From Batillaria attramentaria (taxonomy: Eukaryota > Mollusca > Gastropoda > Batillariidae): a stretch of 64,000 nt of DNA. The DNA is taken from contig JACVVK020000323.1 in the NCBI GenBank assembly GCA_018292915.2, positions 573,501-637,500 on the forward strand, in the 5' to 3' direction. Each line of letters begins with the position of its first letter. Within the stretch, counting starts at the first letter, position 1. Positions 11,551 through 21,171 of the stretch are shown here, one piece after another. The translations under genes and the position numbers were made by a program. The notes under the pieces were generated by a model. The model had not been told where the DNA came from. It did no database searches and was given only the letters and a program-made list of their open reading frames with translations.

Positions 11551-13475
11551 CAGTAGTATTGTAGTAGTAGTAGTAGTAGTAATATCATTATTATTGTCAA
11601 TATTTCAACAGTTTACTGGAAATCAGCGCAACAAGTATGTCAGACCCCATCAGTGTGTCAGTCAGCCACCCGACTTCTCACTGCCGAAGAAAGCACCATG
11701 GATCGTTCGCCGCCATCTTGTCACGTGATGTCCATCACCGGAAACTGCAGTCTCGTCAGCATTACCCCGGGAAAAACCTGCCGTGATTTCGACTGGACTG
11801 TTCGCGCATCGGTATTGGACACAGACTCCGGTTTACATGACGTCACTTTTGCTGACGTAGTTTCTACAGAAAATTACGTCATCAAGTCATTCTCTCAGGG
11901 TCAAGCAAATGAGCCAGTGTTTGTTTCATACAGGTGATTATAGTAAACATTCCAGTGACGCCTAAATTTCTTCTGCTGTGTCTGTTGCGTCAGCGACTTT
12001 CTCAACGACAATCTGATTGCGTTTGTTTATTTTGTTATACTTAGTATGCAAGTTGAGTGTCACGTGACAGGAATACTTATGTAGCCTCAGAACGTCTGGT
12101 ACAACGGTGTAATATCACCAGACGTTCATTCTGGCTCCTATCTTCGCAACAAAGACGTACAGAAGGCTGTAATTTTACCCTTTCTTAAAGGTAATAATAG
12201 TCAATAGTAAATCACATTTATAATTCTTGAAAATACCTGCATCAGCTCATTGCGCATGGTATCAGGCTTATGTCAGCATGAGCAGCCAAAATTTATCTTT
12301 AAGCTTGGAAAAGCTGACTTCCGTCCCTTTAAGTCCCATAATAATAATAATAATATTTTTAAAATGATTTATTGTTATTACTATTATTATTTCAGGGCGT
12401 CGTGCTGTAAAGAGGCTGTGCCCCTGGATGTAAGCGACATGGCGGGGAATGAAGATCGCTGTGAGTTTCTCCAGCTGAACATTGCACCTGCTGTATCCCC
12501 CACCCGTTCACCGCTACCCGAGCACACACCCCGCTCTGTAGCTCCCGGACTACCACACAGCAGACGAACATCAGCAGCCAATATGGCGCACGTTACGTCC
12601 AATAGCTCCAGGTCTTCAGGGTCAGGGGTCACGAGACGAGGCTCTGGCTTAACAGCGACATCTGCACCTGGAGTCGGTGGGGTCCTGGGATTATCTCCCG
12701 TCAACAAGTCATCGCATCATGTGAGGTTTTACGCTGCACTGGGTTCTTCCATTTTGGTCTAAACAGTTTTATTCATTTTGAACAAATATAAACATGCACT
12801 CTCACAATTTTCAAGAGGCCGAGCAGAACAAGTCAAAAAGTTATAGGTGTGTTTTTCCATCTTTGATTTTGGAATTCCGTGTATTGTATTTAGTGGGTGG
12901 GAGAGGGAATGAACCGTTCTTTCTCTCCAGTACAGTCATGCACTACTTTACTTAGGCTGTGAAATATCAGGCAGAAGAATACAATGCCTCTCTATTACCT
13001 TTATATCTTAGCCGTAACTGAAACTGTGTATGTATAAATTTCTTTCTTTATTGGTTTTATTTGTTTTACTTATTTTACTCATGAATTAATGTCTTCATTT
13101 GTTTCGGGTTTTTTTTTCCGTTTTCAGGGAAAAGGGAGTACCACACATTGGGAGGACTACTCCACATTGAAGTCGGTCTCGATAGCTCTAGGGGCGGTAG
13201 GGGGATTTGCCGGACTAGCCATCGTCATCATCTGCATCGTCTACTACTATCGATACCGACGACAACGCTCACGGCGCGACAGCGGCGACAGCGACGACAG
13301 CGACAACAGCAACGACCACAACGACCACAACCACCACCACAACCACCACCACCGTACCGATCATCGTCATCACCAGGCTACAGCGAGTAACGATAGAAGC
13401 AGACGAAAACAACAACTCCAGATATTTTGCGCTCGACAGAGCGGAGAGAGAACAACACTCCGTTGTGAAGACTGA
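6170..13475 (+). CDS. VWA7/hemicentin-like type I membrane protein, C-terminal ten exons
   Basis: Exons: 6170-6335, 7103-7171, 7463-7648, 8221-8390, 8813-8930, 9851-9948, 10735-10841, 11612-11933, 12396-12720, 13128-13475. All have AG/GT borders and phases agree across every junction. The product resembles the extracellular region C-terminal to the vWA domain of VWA7/hemicentin proteins: an EGAWHVYCESSEAYSVTVGG segment, beta-sandwich blocks such as PVYIRVFGQE and KFTVSVSPAQIRLG, and a Cys-rich module with SYRASCCKE and DMAGNEDRC. A Ser/Pro/Gly-rich stalk follows (12500-12720). The last exon has one membrane helix (SIALGAVGGFAGLAIVIICI), a basic stop-transfer and a tail rich in Asp/Ser, then Asn/His. 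No vWA domain or signal peptide was seen, so the 5' part is missing or further upstream. Exon 11612-11933 has a frame break. Confidence 0.85.
6400..6960. repeat. GTT/T-rich and CT-rich low-complexity tract
   Basis: A long run of GTT and T/G homopolymers (about 6455-6680) and then CT repeats with C-runs (6890-6957). Both lie in the first intron of the VWA7-like model. Open frames on both strands here (poly-Gln/Asn/Thr or poly-Val/Cys) are by-products of composition. Confidence 0.95.
7198..7240. repeat. (AATC)n microsatellite
   Basis: About ten AATC units 27 bp after the 7103-7171 exon. The same tetranucleotide recurs at 11254-11470, 16195-16256 and 21113-21171. Confidence 0.95.
7398..7451. 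repeat. (CA)n microsatellite next to a splice acceptor
   Basis: The CA run ends about ten bases before the AG at 7461-7462 and takes the place of a normal pyrimidine tract; only CTTTTT remains between them. Confidence 0.95.
7720..7767. repeat. (CA)n microsatellite in intron
   Basis: CA repeats preceded by a CT run, starting about 70 bp after the donor of exon 7463-7648. The intron to 8220 also holds G-runs near 7990-8050 and nothing else recognisable. Confidence 0.95.
8391..8443. repeat. (GT)n microsatellite that is itself the splice donor
   Basis: Exon 8221-8390 ends in GGCAGAG and the intron begins directly with about 26 GT units. Every second base is a potential GT donor, so the first GT of the microsatellite must serve as the 5' splice site. 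The alternative GT positions lack an exon-like CAG before them. Confidence 0.9.
9076..9216 (+). mobile_element. tRNA-derived SINE, family A, head truncated
   Basis: Contains the B-box-like GTGAGTTCGCATCCCGGCTGG, a TTTGATATCACCCGTATGTGG block and a GGAAAAGGACGTTAAA block ending in a C-rich tail. It lies in an intron of the VWA7-like gene. Confidence 0.8.
9943..10300 (+). repeat. 89-bp minisatellite carrying copies of a splice donor
   Basis: Four near-identical tandem units. The exon 9851-9948 ends CAACCAG followed by GTGAGTG, and the same CCAACCAGGTGAGTG junction recurs at 10038, 10127 and (as CCAACAGGTGAGTG) 10215. The unit includes the last few exon bases and about 80 bp of intron, so the 5' splice site has been copied four times in 270 bp. 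Only the first copy follows the full exon. Confidence 0.95.
10336..10620 (+). mobile_element. tRNA-derived SINE, family C
   Basis: The tRNA-like head has an A box near GGTCTAGTAGTTAAGT and an intact B box, CGGTTCGAATCCCTGG (10388-10403). A non-tRNA body follows (AGGAATTTAGATGGATTTTT onward). No CCA end and no matching acceptor stem were seen, so it reads as a SINE rather than a tRNA gene. The 3' limit is approximate. Confidence 0.6.
11240..11600. repeat. Higher-order repeat of GATT runs and a GCCCCAAGTAGGTCAGG segment, then (AGT)n
   Basis: Three (GATT)n runs are separated by the same spacer of about 35-40 bp (CCCCAAGTAGGTCAGGAAAA then ATAACAGACTTTGA). After the third run the sequence becomes AGT/GTAGTA repeats (11468-11580) that end 30 bp before the acceptor of exon 11612-11933. 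Confidence 0.9.
11645..11700 (+). other. Apparent one-base frame break in exon 11612-11933
   Basis: From the splice junction the expected frame reads GLLEISATSMSDPISVSVSH, which suits the family, but it then meets a stop near 11783. The downstream family-like sequence (SPPSCHVMSITGNCS to FVSYR) is in another frame that also agrees in phase with the next exon. The switch must lie in about 11645-11700, by one inserted or lost base or unrecognised splicing. Confidence 0.65.
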
Positions 13476-13801
13476 CTCACTGAGAGCACATCGGAATTAG
13501 TGCAATTGAAAGTCGTGTAGGTGTGAGTTGTGTATTCAGACATTGCTGTTATCATATGCTGCAGAGAAGGCTTTTCTTTGAACGCTTTTCGGAAACCAAA
13601 CACAGCACAGAAACATGGTGCACCTCATACATGAGGTGAGGAATTCGGGTAATACTGTAGACGATATGCAAAGATATGAAAGAAATGTTGAACGTAAGAG
13701 AGAGAGAGAGAGAGAGGGAGGGTGCTTTGCGGATTTTCAGACGTACAGTTTCTGTCCAAGGCATACTGACGTTCATAATTTTGTGTATTAGCCAGCTCCT
13801 G

Positions 13802-13807
13802 AATAAA
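13802..13807 (+). terminator. Candidate poly(A) signal of the VWA7-like gene
   Basis: AATAAA 327 bases after the stop codon at 13473-13475, within otherwise unassigned 3' sequence. No other AATAAA was noticed between the stop and this site. Confidence 0.45.
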
Positions 13808-14070
13808 CTATCCCTACTGTCGCCCCTTGGTAAACAGTTCCTCACATCATTGACATGTTCACGGGGTGTAATCAAACTAGGCGCGAGTGCTTCCAGTGCT
13901 ACTCCGCGTTGAACGTTCCCATGATGATTGTTCTCACCAAATGTTTGAAATAATGATGAGCATACATACGTGTTTCTATTGTAGTAATTAACACGTTAGT
14001 CAACGTTGTCGTCTGCTTGATATCAAAACGGCCTCGTTCTCAGTTTTACGCCGACAAACTGAAGTCCGTT

Positions 14071-14180
14071 GAAAACACTCGGTGCTACACAAATTTATGA
14101 ATGGAAACACTCGGTGCTACACAAATTTATGAATGGAAACACTCGGTGCTACACAAATTTATGAATGGAAACACTCGGTG
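14071..14180. repeat. 32-bp tandem repeat, about 3.5 units
   Basis: Units of GAAACACTCGGTGCTACACA plus AATTTATGAATG in direct tandem, in the space between the convergent VWA7-like and homeobox genes. Confidence 0.95.
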
Positions 14181-14315
14181 CTACTGTTTGGAAACACTCT
14201 GGAGTGCTACTCTTCAATCGGTGCAGCACGGGAAACACTGGCGTGTATTGTGATTACACCACGTGATCTTGGCATTCATCGCTCCATGGTTATGTACAGT
14301 CTCTCAACTAAAGCG

Positions 14316-14492
14316 GGAGCCGGGGTGGCCGAATGGTAAAGCGTTGGACTTTCAATGCTCGGGTCGTGAGTTCGAATCCCGGCTGGGGCCAAATATTTGT
14401 GCTGGCCTTTCTCTCGTTGCCCCGTCTTTGATATCACCCGTACGTGTTGGAAAAAGACGTTAAACTCCCAAACACCCACCCACCCACCCTCG
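14316..14492 (+). mobile_element. tRNA-derived SINE, family A, complete copy
   Basis: The tRNA-like head has an A box (GTGGCCGAATGGTAAAGC) and a B box (GAGTTCGAATCCCGGCTGG). The body reads GGGGCCAAATATTTGTGCTG, then TTTGATATCACCCGTACGTG and AAAAAGACGTTAAACTCCC, with a CACCCACCCACCC tail. This is the reference for the family-A copies elsewhere in the window. Confidence 0.9.
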
Positions 14493-14566
14493 CGACTAAA
14501 CGCGCAACATGTACGTAGGACACAGCGAATTTCATCACAGACTCTTAATTTGCTGTTCTGGTTTTG

Positions 14567-14572
14567 TTTATT
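14567..14572 (-). terminator. Candidate poly(A) signal of the homeobox gene
   Basis: TTTATT on the plus strand is AATAAA on the minus strand, about 185 bases beyond the homeobox stop codon. Confidence 0.4.
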
Positions 14573-14755
14573 TGTATTACCATGGAAAAAAAAACAACAC
14601 AAAAAACTAAACTCATATAAACATTCTTTTCCTTCGGTTCTTGTCTATGTTTGGAATGTCGTGACAACTGTCCATTTCTTCAATAAGATCTCGCCACTTT
14701 CTTTTTTTTTCTCCCAAGACTAAGAAATGAAATTGCGATGGTTCTGAATCAGTAG

Positions 14756-16034
14756 CTACGGATCTATCATTGGTTCACCGGTCAAGTTGAGAAGACAGGG
14801 ATTGGTGGAAATAAAGTAGGCGTGGCTAGGCGGCATGATTGACAGGTGTCCCCATGGAGAAGCGTTGGTGTATCCTTCCCTCTTCAGTTTCAGCGCCATC
14901 TGTTTTTTCCACTTCGTTCTGTACACGTGGGAAAACAACACCCTTGTTATGATAACATTTTCACACGACATGACTTACAATAATGGGAAAAAATGAAGGA
15001 ACGTGTGGAAATAAGGTCACACGACATGATATGATGGACGATATAGCAAACAAGAAAAGAAAAAGAAAATACTGCGTGTGTGATGTCACGAACAGTAAAC
15101 AGTTAGATGGCCCCTTTCTCTCTGTTTACAGTTAGATGGCCACTTTCTCTCTGTTTACAGTTAGATGGCCCCTTTCTCTCTGTTTACAGTTAGATGGCCA
15201 CTTTCTCTCTGTTACAGTTAGATGGCCCCTTTCTCTCTGTTTACAGTTAGATGGCCACTTTCTCTCTGTTTACAGTTAGATGGCCCCTTCTCTCTGTTTA
15301 CAGTTAGATGGCCACTTTCTCTCTGTTTACAGTTAGATGGCCACTTTCTCTCTGTTTACAGTTAGATGGCCCTTCTCTCTGTTTACAGTTAGATGGCCAC
15401 TTTCTCTCTGTTTACAGTTAGATGGCCACTTCTCTCGTTTACAGTTAGATAGCCCACTTCTCTCTGTTTACAGTTAGATGGCCTACTTTCTCCTCTGTTA
15501 CAGTTAGAATTGGCCACTTTCTCTCTGTTTACAGTTAGATGGCCACTTTCTCTCTGTTTACAGTTAGATGGCCACTTCTCTCTGTTTACAGTTAGATGGC
15601 CACTTCTCTCTGTTTACAGTTAGATGGCCACTTTCTCTCTGTTTACAGTTAGATGGCCACTTTCTCTCTGTTTACAGTTAGATGGCCACTTTCTCTCTGT
15701 AGTTAACAGTTAGGATGGCCACTTTCTCTCTGTTTACAGTTAGATGGCCACTTTCTCTCTGTTTACAGTTAGATGGCCACTTTCTCTCTGTTTACAGTTA
15801 GATGGCCACTTTCTCTCTGTTTACAGTTAGATGGCCACTTTCTATGTTTACAGTTAGATGGCCACTTCTCTCTGTTTTAATATTGGCTAGTTTTAATCGA
15901 TACTACGACACCAAAAATTTGAAGTTTTGCCAGGACTAATAACGAATGAACAACAACAACAAAAAAGTGCCTTTGTGTGTGTGTGTGTGCTGTGTGTGTG
16001 TGTGTGTGTGTGACTGTGTGTGTGTGCGTGTGTG

Positions 16035-16098
<64 letters not shown>

Positions 16099-18425
16099 CT
16101 GGCGCGCCCCCTTCCCCGCCCCCAAGTTGCTACTTAGTCACTTTGACAAATCTGATTTACAAATTCTGTATATGGGAGAATGCATACATCTACCCAGCAA
16201 TCAATCAATCAATCAATCAGCAGTCGATCAGTCAATCAATCAATCAATCAATCAAGCAAACTCGCAAACTTTGCCGTGACCTACCGTCTGTTCTGGAACC
16301 ATGTTTTGATCTGTGTCTCAGGTCAGGTTCAGTTCCTTGGACAAATCCACTCGTTTGCTGACACTCAGATACCGGTCCTTCTGATGGTGAAAAATAAAAT
16401 GATACTAAGCAAATCACGAACGAAAAAACAAACAAACAAACAACACCACCACAGCAACAACACAACAGGTTCTCAACGACACATTCTTGGGAACCCGCTA
16501 CGTCCCACTTTACTGCACCCGAACAAACAAGACCTTTTGTTATTTGTTCGTTTGTGTTTTTGTTGTCGTTTTGTTGCATTTGTTTATTCAGTTGAATCCA
16601 GTGATGCATTTGGGTTTTTTTTCAGTGTTTGAAAGAATTCCTTTCCTTTTGCAAACAATACAGCCAGCGCATGACGATTGTGAAAGGAGCATAACCAACA
16701 TACGTGACACTGAAAGTCCCCCAATGGTTCATTTGATTCAGTTCTCGTGAGGACATTCTAAAGTCTAACACGCTTATCAACTCTCGGAGCAAATTCATCG
16801 GTCACGCATTGGCAGTATTTTGACACGAGTTTTCACCAAAAAAAAAAAAAAAACCCAACAACAACAACAACAACAATCATATACATAATTATATACTAAT
16901 TAGTGGAAACAATATTATTCGGGGAGAAGTGCAAACCGACCTTGAATTCCGCCTCCAGTTTGTCGAGCTGTGTGGTGGAGTAACGCTGACGAGGTTTTGC
17001 GATCCACGGACACACGTCTTTGGCGTCATGGCGTTACTCTTCTGAGCTGTCAACAAAATAGCAAATGTTAAAGTGTGGAGTTTAAGATTGAATGAAGAAA
17101 CAAAGTAAATAAATAAAGGAACGTATAATTCACGGAATGAATACATGAATAAATACATAAATGAATAAATACATTAATGAATAAATACATAAATGAATAG
17201 ATGCACTGAATAAATAAACAAATATATAAATACATAAACAAACTAGAATTCAAGGGCAACACACAACAACTTAGTCAGTAAATTAGTATGTTAGTTTATG
17301 TTATCATTTCCGTCTCTTTCAACTCCATGTTTCTCCTCTTCAGAAACAACTCTTACATGGATTATCTTGCAAAAGGTTATGTAATGCAGAATAATAATTA
17401 ATAATAGGTCCTTATAAAGCGCTAACAGTCCTGCTCAGAGAACACTCAGTGCGCTACACACACACCATTCTCACGCATACATGAAACATGAAAACACTAA
17501 GTATGAGTGCGGGGGGGGGGGGGGGCTGTCAGGAGGGGTAGTGATGCTACAGATCATATGCTATCTTGAATAGGTGAGTCCTTTAGTTTTGACTGTGAGA
17601 GGGTGTGGGTGTGTCCTAAGGGAGGATGGCAGAGAATTCCAGTCCTTGGGGACACAGAAACTGAAAGAACGCTCACCGAAAGTTTTGAGAATGGTTAATT
17701 TTACAAATAAACCACAAATCTTTTGGGCTTTTATTTTCCTAGCCATAACAAATCAATTTTTGTTGTTTGTCGTCGTTTACTTTAAGGTGGCATGTTTTGA
17801 AACGACTGGCAACGATTTTGTATGATTTTTTGTCAAGATGCCATGAGACTATGCAAGCAGTGGAAAAGGTTAGGCAAAACAAACTCTCAAACATACACAA
17901 CAAAAAGAAACTGAACGCAAGACAAATAGAATGAAAGCATTTTTCTTACCTTCCATCATCAACATGTCTCTGGGTACAGAGACTGATACACCCATCCTGG
18001 CTGGCTCAAACCTTCGGGAAGTGCTGAAAGTAGCCGCGCGAGAGGTTATCCAAGAGAGACAATCCACCAGGAAACGTTGCGGCAGTGGGTAGCGGCGCTT
18101 GGTACACCCGAGTGTGAACAGACGGGTGACAGCTTACTGAAGCTCCATTGCTTGTACCCGTGTGTGACAATGGCCGGAATTTCAATGGATTTGAAGGACA
18201 GTGGTTGTCCCTATCCTCTTTCCCCTTTTGTAAAGTGTCCCCGGGTGATGTTGGCGCGGAACGAGCATCATTTCTCGTTTCTTCCTTTCTGTCCTGTGTC
18301 TCGCCGATAATGTCTCTTATCGATAGAAAAGTAGGTTTGGGTTGCGGCAGAGGCCGTTCATCCGAGCTTTCTGTGGATACTGGGGAGTCCTGTTGCGCTG
18401 TTGAATCCATGATGAGGTCACTCAT
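14756..18425 (-). CDS. ANTP-class NKL-type homeobox gene, four exons, with frame breaks
   Basis: Exons in transcript order: 18425-17950, 17046-16941, 16380-16285, 14918-14756. The N-terminal exon carries an eh1-like Groucho-binding motif (FLSIRDIIG) after a PQPKP stretch. The homeodomain spans exons 2-4: RQRYSTTQLDKLEAEFK, then KDRYLSVSKRVDLSKELNLT, then ETQIKTWFQNR and RTKWKKQM. The consensus residues L16, F20, W48, F49, N51 and R53 are all in register. The third intron splits the second Arg codon of NRR. The gene should encode a nuclear DNA-binding repressor. Three one-base shifts are needed (near 18004-18025, the A-run at 16995-16998, and the extra base at 16320); with them the model is exactly 279 codons plus stop. 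The donor after exon 2 is GTCGGT, weaker than usual. Orthology (NK1, BarH or a lineage-specific group) is not resolved. It could be a pseudogene. Confidence 0.8.
15095..15876. repeat. 29-bp minisatellite, about 27 units
   Basis: Tandem units of GTTTACAGTTAGATGGCCAC plus TTTCTCTCT with small indels, in intron 3 of the homeobox gene. Adjacent units alternate CCCC and CCAC at one site near the left end, so there is a two-unit higher-order pattern there. There are no variable spacers, so it is not CRISPR-like. Confidence 0.97.
15974..16096. repeat. (GT)n microsatellite with interruptions
   Basis: About 120 bp of GT interrupted by GC, GA and CT steps, between the 29-bp array and exon 3 of the homeobox gene. 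Confidence 0.96.
16195..16256. repeat. (ATCA)n microsatellite
   Basis: ATCA/ATCAGC units ending about 28 bp past the homeobox exon-3 donor (minus-strand sense), inside intron 3. Confidence 0.93.
17100..17240. repeat. AATAAATACAT-type degenerate tandem repeat
   Basis: Imperfect GAATAAATACATAAAT units in intron 1 of the homeobox gene, close to the exon-2 acceptor at 17047-17048. Confidence 0.85.
17395..17760 (-). mobile_element. 5'-truncated non-LTR retrotransposon fragment
   Basis: A minus-strand frame (17746-17561) reads GERSFSFCVPKDWNSLPSSL, the typical C-terminal tail of LINE reverse-transcriptase proteins. It is followed by a 3' end with GCGCACTGAGTGTTCTCTGA, a TTAGCGCTTTATAAGG block and an ATTATTAATTATT tail. 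The 3' sequence resembles that of the element at 56370-57280, so the two are related. It lies in intron 1 of the homeobox gene. Confidence 0.75.
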
Positions 18426-19237
18426 GTGGAGACTGCACGGTCAAAACTTAGTGTCCTGCCGCACTATCAGGCAATGTGCGACGTCTTCAAGATACATTTG
18501 TTTCCAGCCAAGATAAAATAAAGGTGGAAGTATACGTCTACAATAATTTTGCTGAACAAACTGAAATGCAAATCCAAGAGATATTTATGTGAACAGACAA
18601 CTCGGAAGTGCGATGTATTACTGAAATTTTGCAGTTTCCGTGTGTTCAGCTGCTTTCAAGTGATCTGTTTGTACACGTGTCTCGGAGTACAAAGTACCTT
18701 CTTGTCTCTTACTTATGCTGTCTCTTAACACAAGATCATTTTATACTTTCTGAATATTACGATTTTATTGTTTGTAACGGCTGATTGAAAAAACTGACAA
18801 TGCATCCATTTATTCTTTCTAAATATAAACTCCTGTTTGTTTGTGACGACCGATTGAAAACTGGCAATTCATTCATTTCAAATCACTTCCGAGGTAACAT
18901 GAAGTTTGTTTGTTCGTTCGTTTCTTGCCTTCCTTCGTTCTCTGTAAGTTATCTGGAGGATACGTGTGCACCCAGCTTCACAAACTAAATCCCTAGAAGC
19001 AAGAAGCTCACACAAGAACTCCACGCAACACGTGCAGAATGTGACAGTGACAAGCACTCAAGTCATCACACTGAACTCAGTGTCACTTGGTACAGCTCTC
19101 ACAAGCTACACCTGCCTGAAGACCAGGAAATTCTATTTCTCCTCTTCCGCGTATTTTCTTCTCTTTTAAATGATGTTACTCTTCCTTAAAACACTGCTGC
19201 CCCACACTACAGTATGAATATGATCATCGTCATTATC
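18426..19237. other. Upstream of the homeobox gene, no further feature recognised
   Basis: AT-rich sequence 5' of the homeobox ATG. No clear TATA box, exon or repeat family was identified. The promoter and any 5' UTR exon should lie here or further right. Confidence 0.3.
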
Positions 19238-19322
19238 ATGAAAAAGCGACCGGCTTCTGGGCCACGCCCATTTAATATGGACCATGCCGGCTGAAAGTGG
19301 TCGCTTTTTTTTTTTTTTTTTT
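19238..19322. repeat. Short inverted repeat followed by a T-run
   Basis: AAAAAGCGACCGGC at the left and its near complement GTGGTCGCTTTTTT at the right enclose about 45 bp with GGCCACGCCC and GGACCATGCCGG. A run of about 20 T follows. It could be a small hairpin or MITE remnant. Confidence 0.45.
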
Positions 19323-19439
19323 TTAGCCAATAACTGATTGCGCCGCCTCCATTATCCATTCACGCCCATCGTCTGGTAACTGATTGTCAAGACCTTAGCC
19401 TGCAGTTTCTGCGCCAAACCTCTTCACTGAGCAGAGAGG

Positions 19440-19712
19440 GGAGGGGGGGGGGAGGTATGGTGGGAGAGGAGAGAGAGAGAGGGGGGTGGGTGGTGTTTGC
19501 TGGGAGAGGAGAGAGAGAGGGGGGGGGGGGGGTGGCTGTGGCGGGTGTTGTAGATAGAGAGAGGTGCTGGGATGAAAGGTATCAATGGTAATAATTATAT
19601 TACAGGCCAGGTGGAATGAGGGGGCTAGGTGTCTAGCTATTGAAATAGATTTACCAGACAGCCGTGGCTACAGTAGCAACGTGTCCCGGACACCCATGAA
19701 ATGAACAGAAAA

Positions 19713-19765
<53 letters not shown>
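19440..19765. repeat. GA/G-rich tract and (GT)n microsatellite
   Basis: Two GAGAGA/GGGGG blocks (19435-19565) form a rough duplication sharing a GCTGGGAGAGGAGAGAGAGA-like core. A GT run lies at 19721-19765. Confidence 0.85.
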
Positions 19766-19767
<2 letters not shown>

Positions 19768-20238
19768 AGAGGGGGATTCTACCTTCATCTGGGAACAGAG
19801 CCTACCCGTCTATTAAATGCATGGCGTTTACGCCCCTTTTGAAGAGGACCGGAGATGTGTCAGGTACTCCCACCAGCACACTACCTTGCTCAGTTCATCC
19901 ATACTTCGTGCAGTACTTACATTAAATATATAGACAAACTTCTGTTTTGGGAAAATTAGCGCTTATGACTGTGCCTGTGCGCGCTAAATAGTCCACCTTA
20001 GAGATTAAGATTAGTAGAGATCCGAATGCAACACGCTGATATTTGATGGCCGCGCAAACGAGGAAAACTCAGGTGTCCGTAACCGGCGTCCGCAGTGTTG
20101 CCCTTGTCGGCTGCTGGAACTCCGCGGGCTGTAAGGTCGACTGTTGTCACCACACTGTCACCCGTTATTGTGGTTTTGCTTCGATCAGCTGAACACAAAC
20201 ATGTCTGTGCATGTATTTGTGTATGTGTGTTAGTGGTG

Positions 20239-20241
20239 TGA

Positions 20242-20287
<46 letters not shown>

Positions 20288-20301
20288 CACCACCACCACC
20301 A
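20239..20301. repeat. (CT)n(CA)n(CCA)n compound microsatellite
   Basis: CT, then CA, then CCA triplets in sequence. The stretches 19766-20238 and 20302-21112 hold no exon or repeat family I can support. Confidence 0.93.
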
Positions 20302-21112
20302 AAACAGGTCAGAGTGATCTGTGAGCCAAAAAAAAACCCCTTAAAATTAGGGTCTTGAACAGATGTTCGCACTTACCTTGGCAAGGGATTGTTTGGTAAA
20401 TATAAAGTATAATCACTACGTACCTAGCAACATTCTAAACACACGGTCAGCCAGCTGACGAAACTCTCATGGCCGCTAATGCTATTTTATTGAAAATAAA
20501 CGTATTTGCTGCGAAAATGGAAACGGTATTGAAATTTTCTTCGCCAAAACCTTTCTTAAAATCAATGCTTTCTGAGTCCTGATTCATTAATTAAGAGCCC
20601 TCCCGTCTTGAGCCCGAAAGAAGATTTCATTTATTCCGTTCTCGACAGCCACACGTCGAATCCCCTAAATTACACTTGATGGATCTTTTGTTTGCTCAAC
20701 TCGCTATTCTGAACTTAGGACCGTGGCTGGGTAGTCCTCACTTCAAAGTGGCATGTGGAGAGCGAGTGTGGCAAAATGCATTACACTAATCAACAGGGGG
20801 AAAAGTGGGACGGCCAGAGGAAAGTATCGGTTTGTTTGAAGAGATATGATTGCAGGCAAGGTCTACGGTGTTACGGAGAACTAGCCTAAGCGCCACTACT
20901 TATAGGCTATTGGGTCCTTTTTACTGATGACGACAAGACGAGTTTAGTTAGTAATGTTGATTACTGTGCCGGCGGGAAAAGGAAATGGCGAGATATTGTG
21001 TTTTGTATAATGTGGGGTTGTTATATATGCGAATATAGATCCTGTGAATTGCACCGGCGTTCGTCTTATTCATTTATAGTTTGTATGTTTGATTTTTGTC
21101 CGTCTGTTTTGA

Positions 21113-21127
21113 TTGATTGATTGATTG

Positions 21128-21171
<44 letters not shown>
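21113..21171. repeat. (GATT)n microsatellite
   Basis: About fourteen GATT units with one GATG interruption, followed by an AAAC-rich tract at 21220-21245. C-runs lie at 21410-21460. Nothing else is recognised as far as 22160. Confidence 0.93.

Noticed and set aside
15095..15876. CRISPR-like appearance of a regular repeat array
   Set aside because: The 29-bp units are directly joined with no unique spacers, in a clearly eukaryotic intron.
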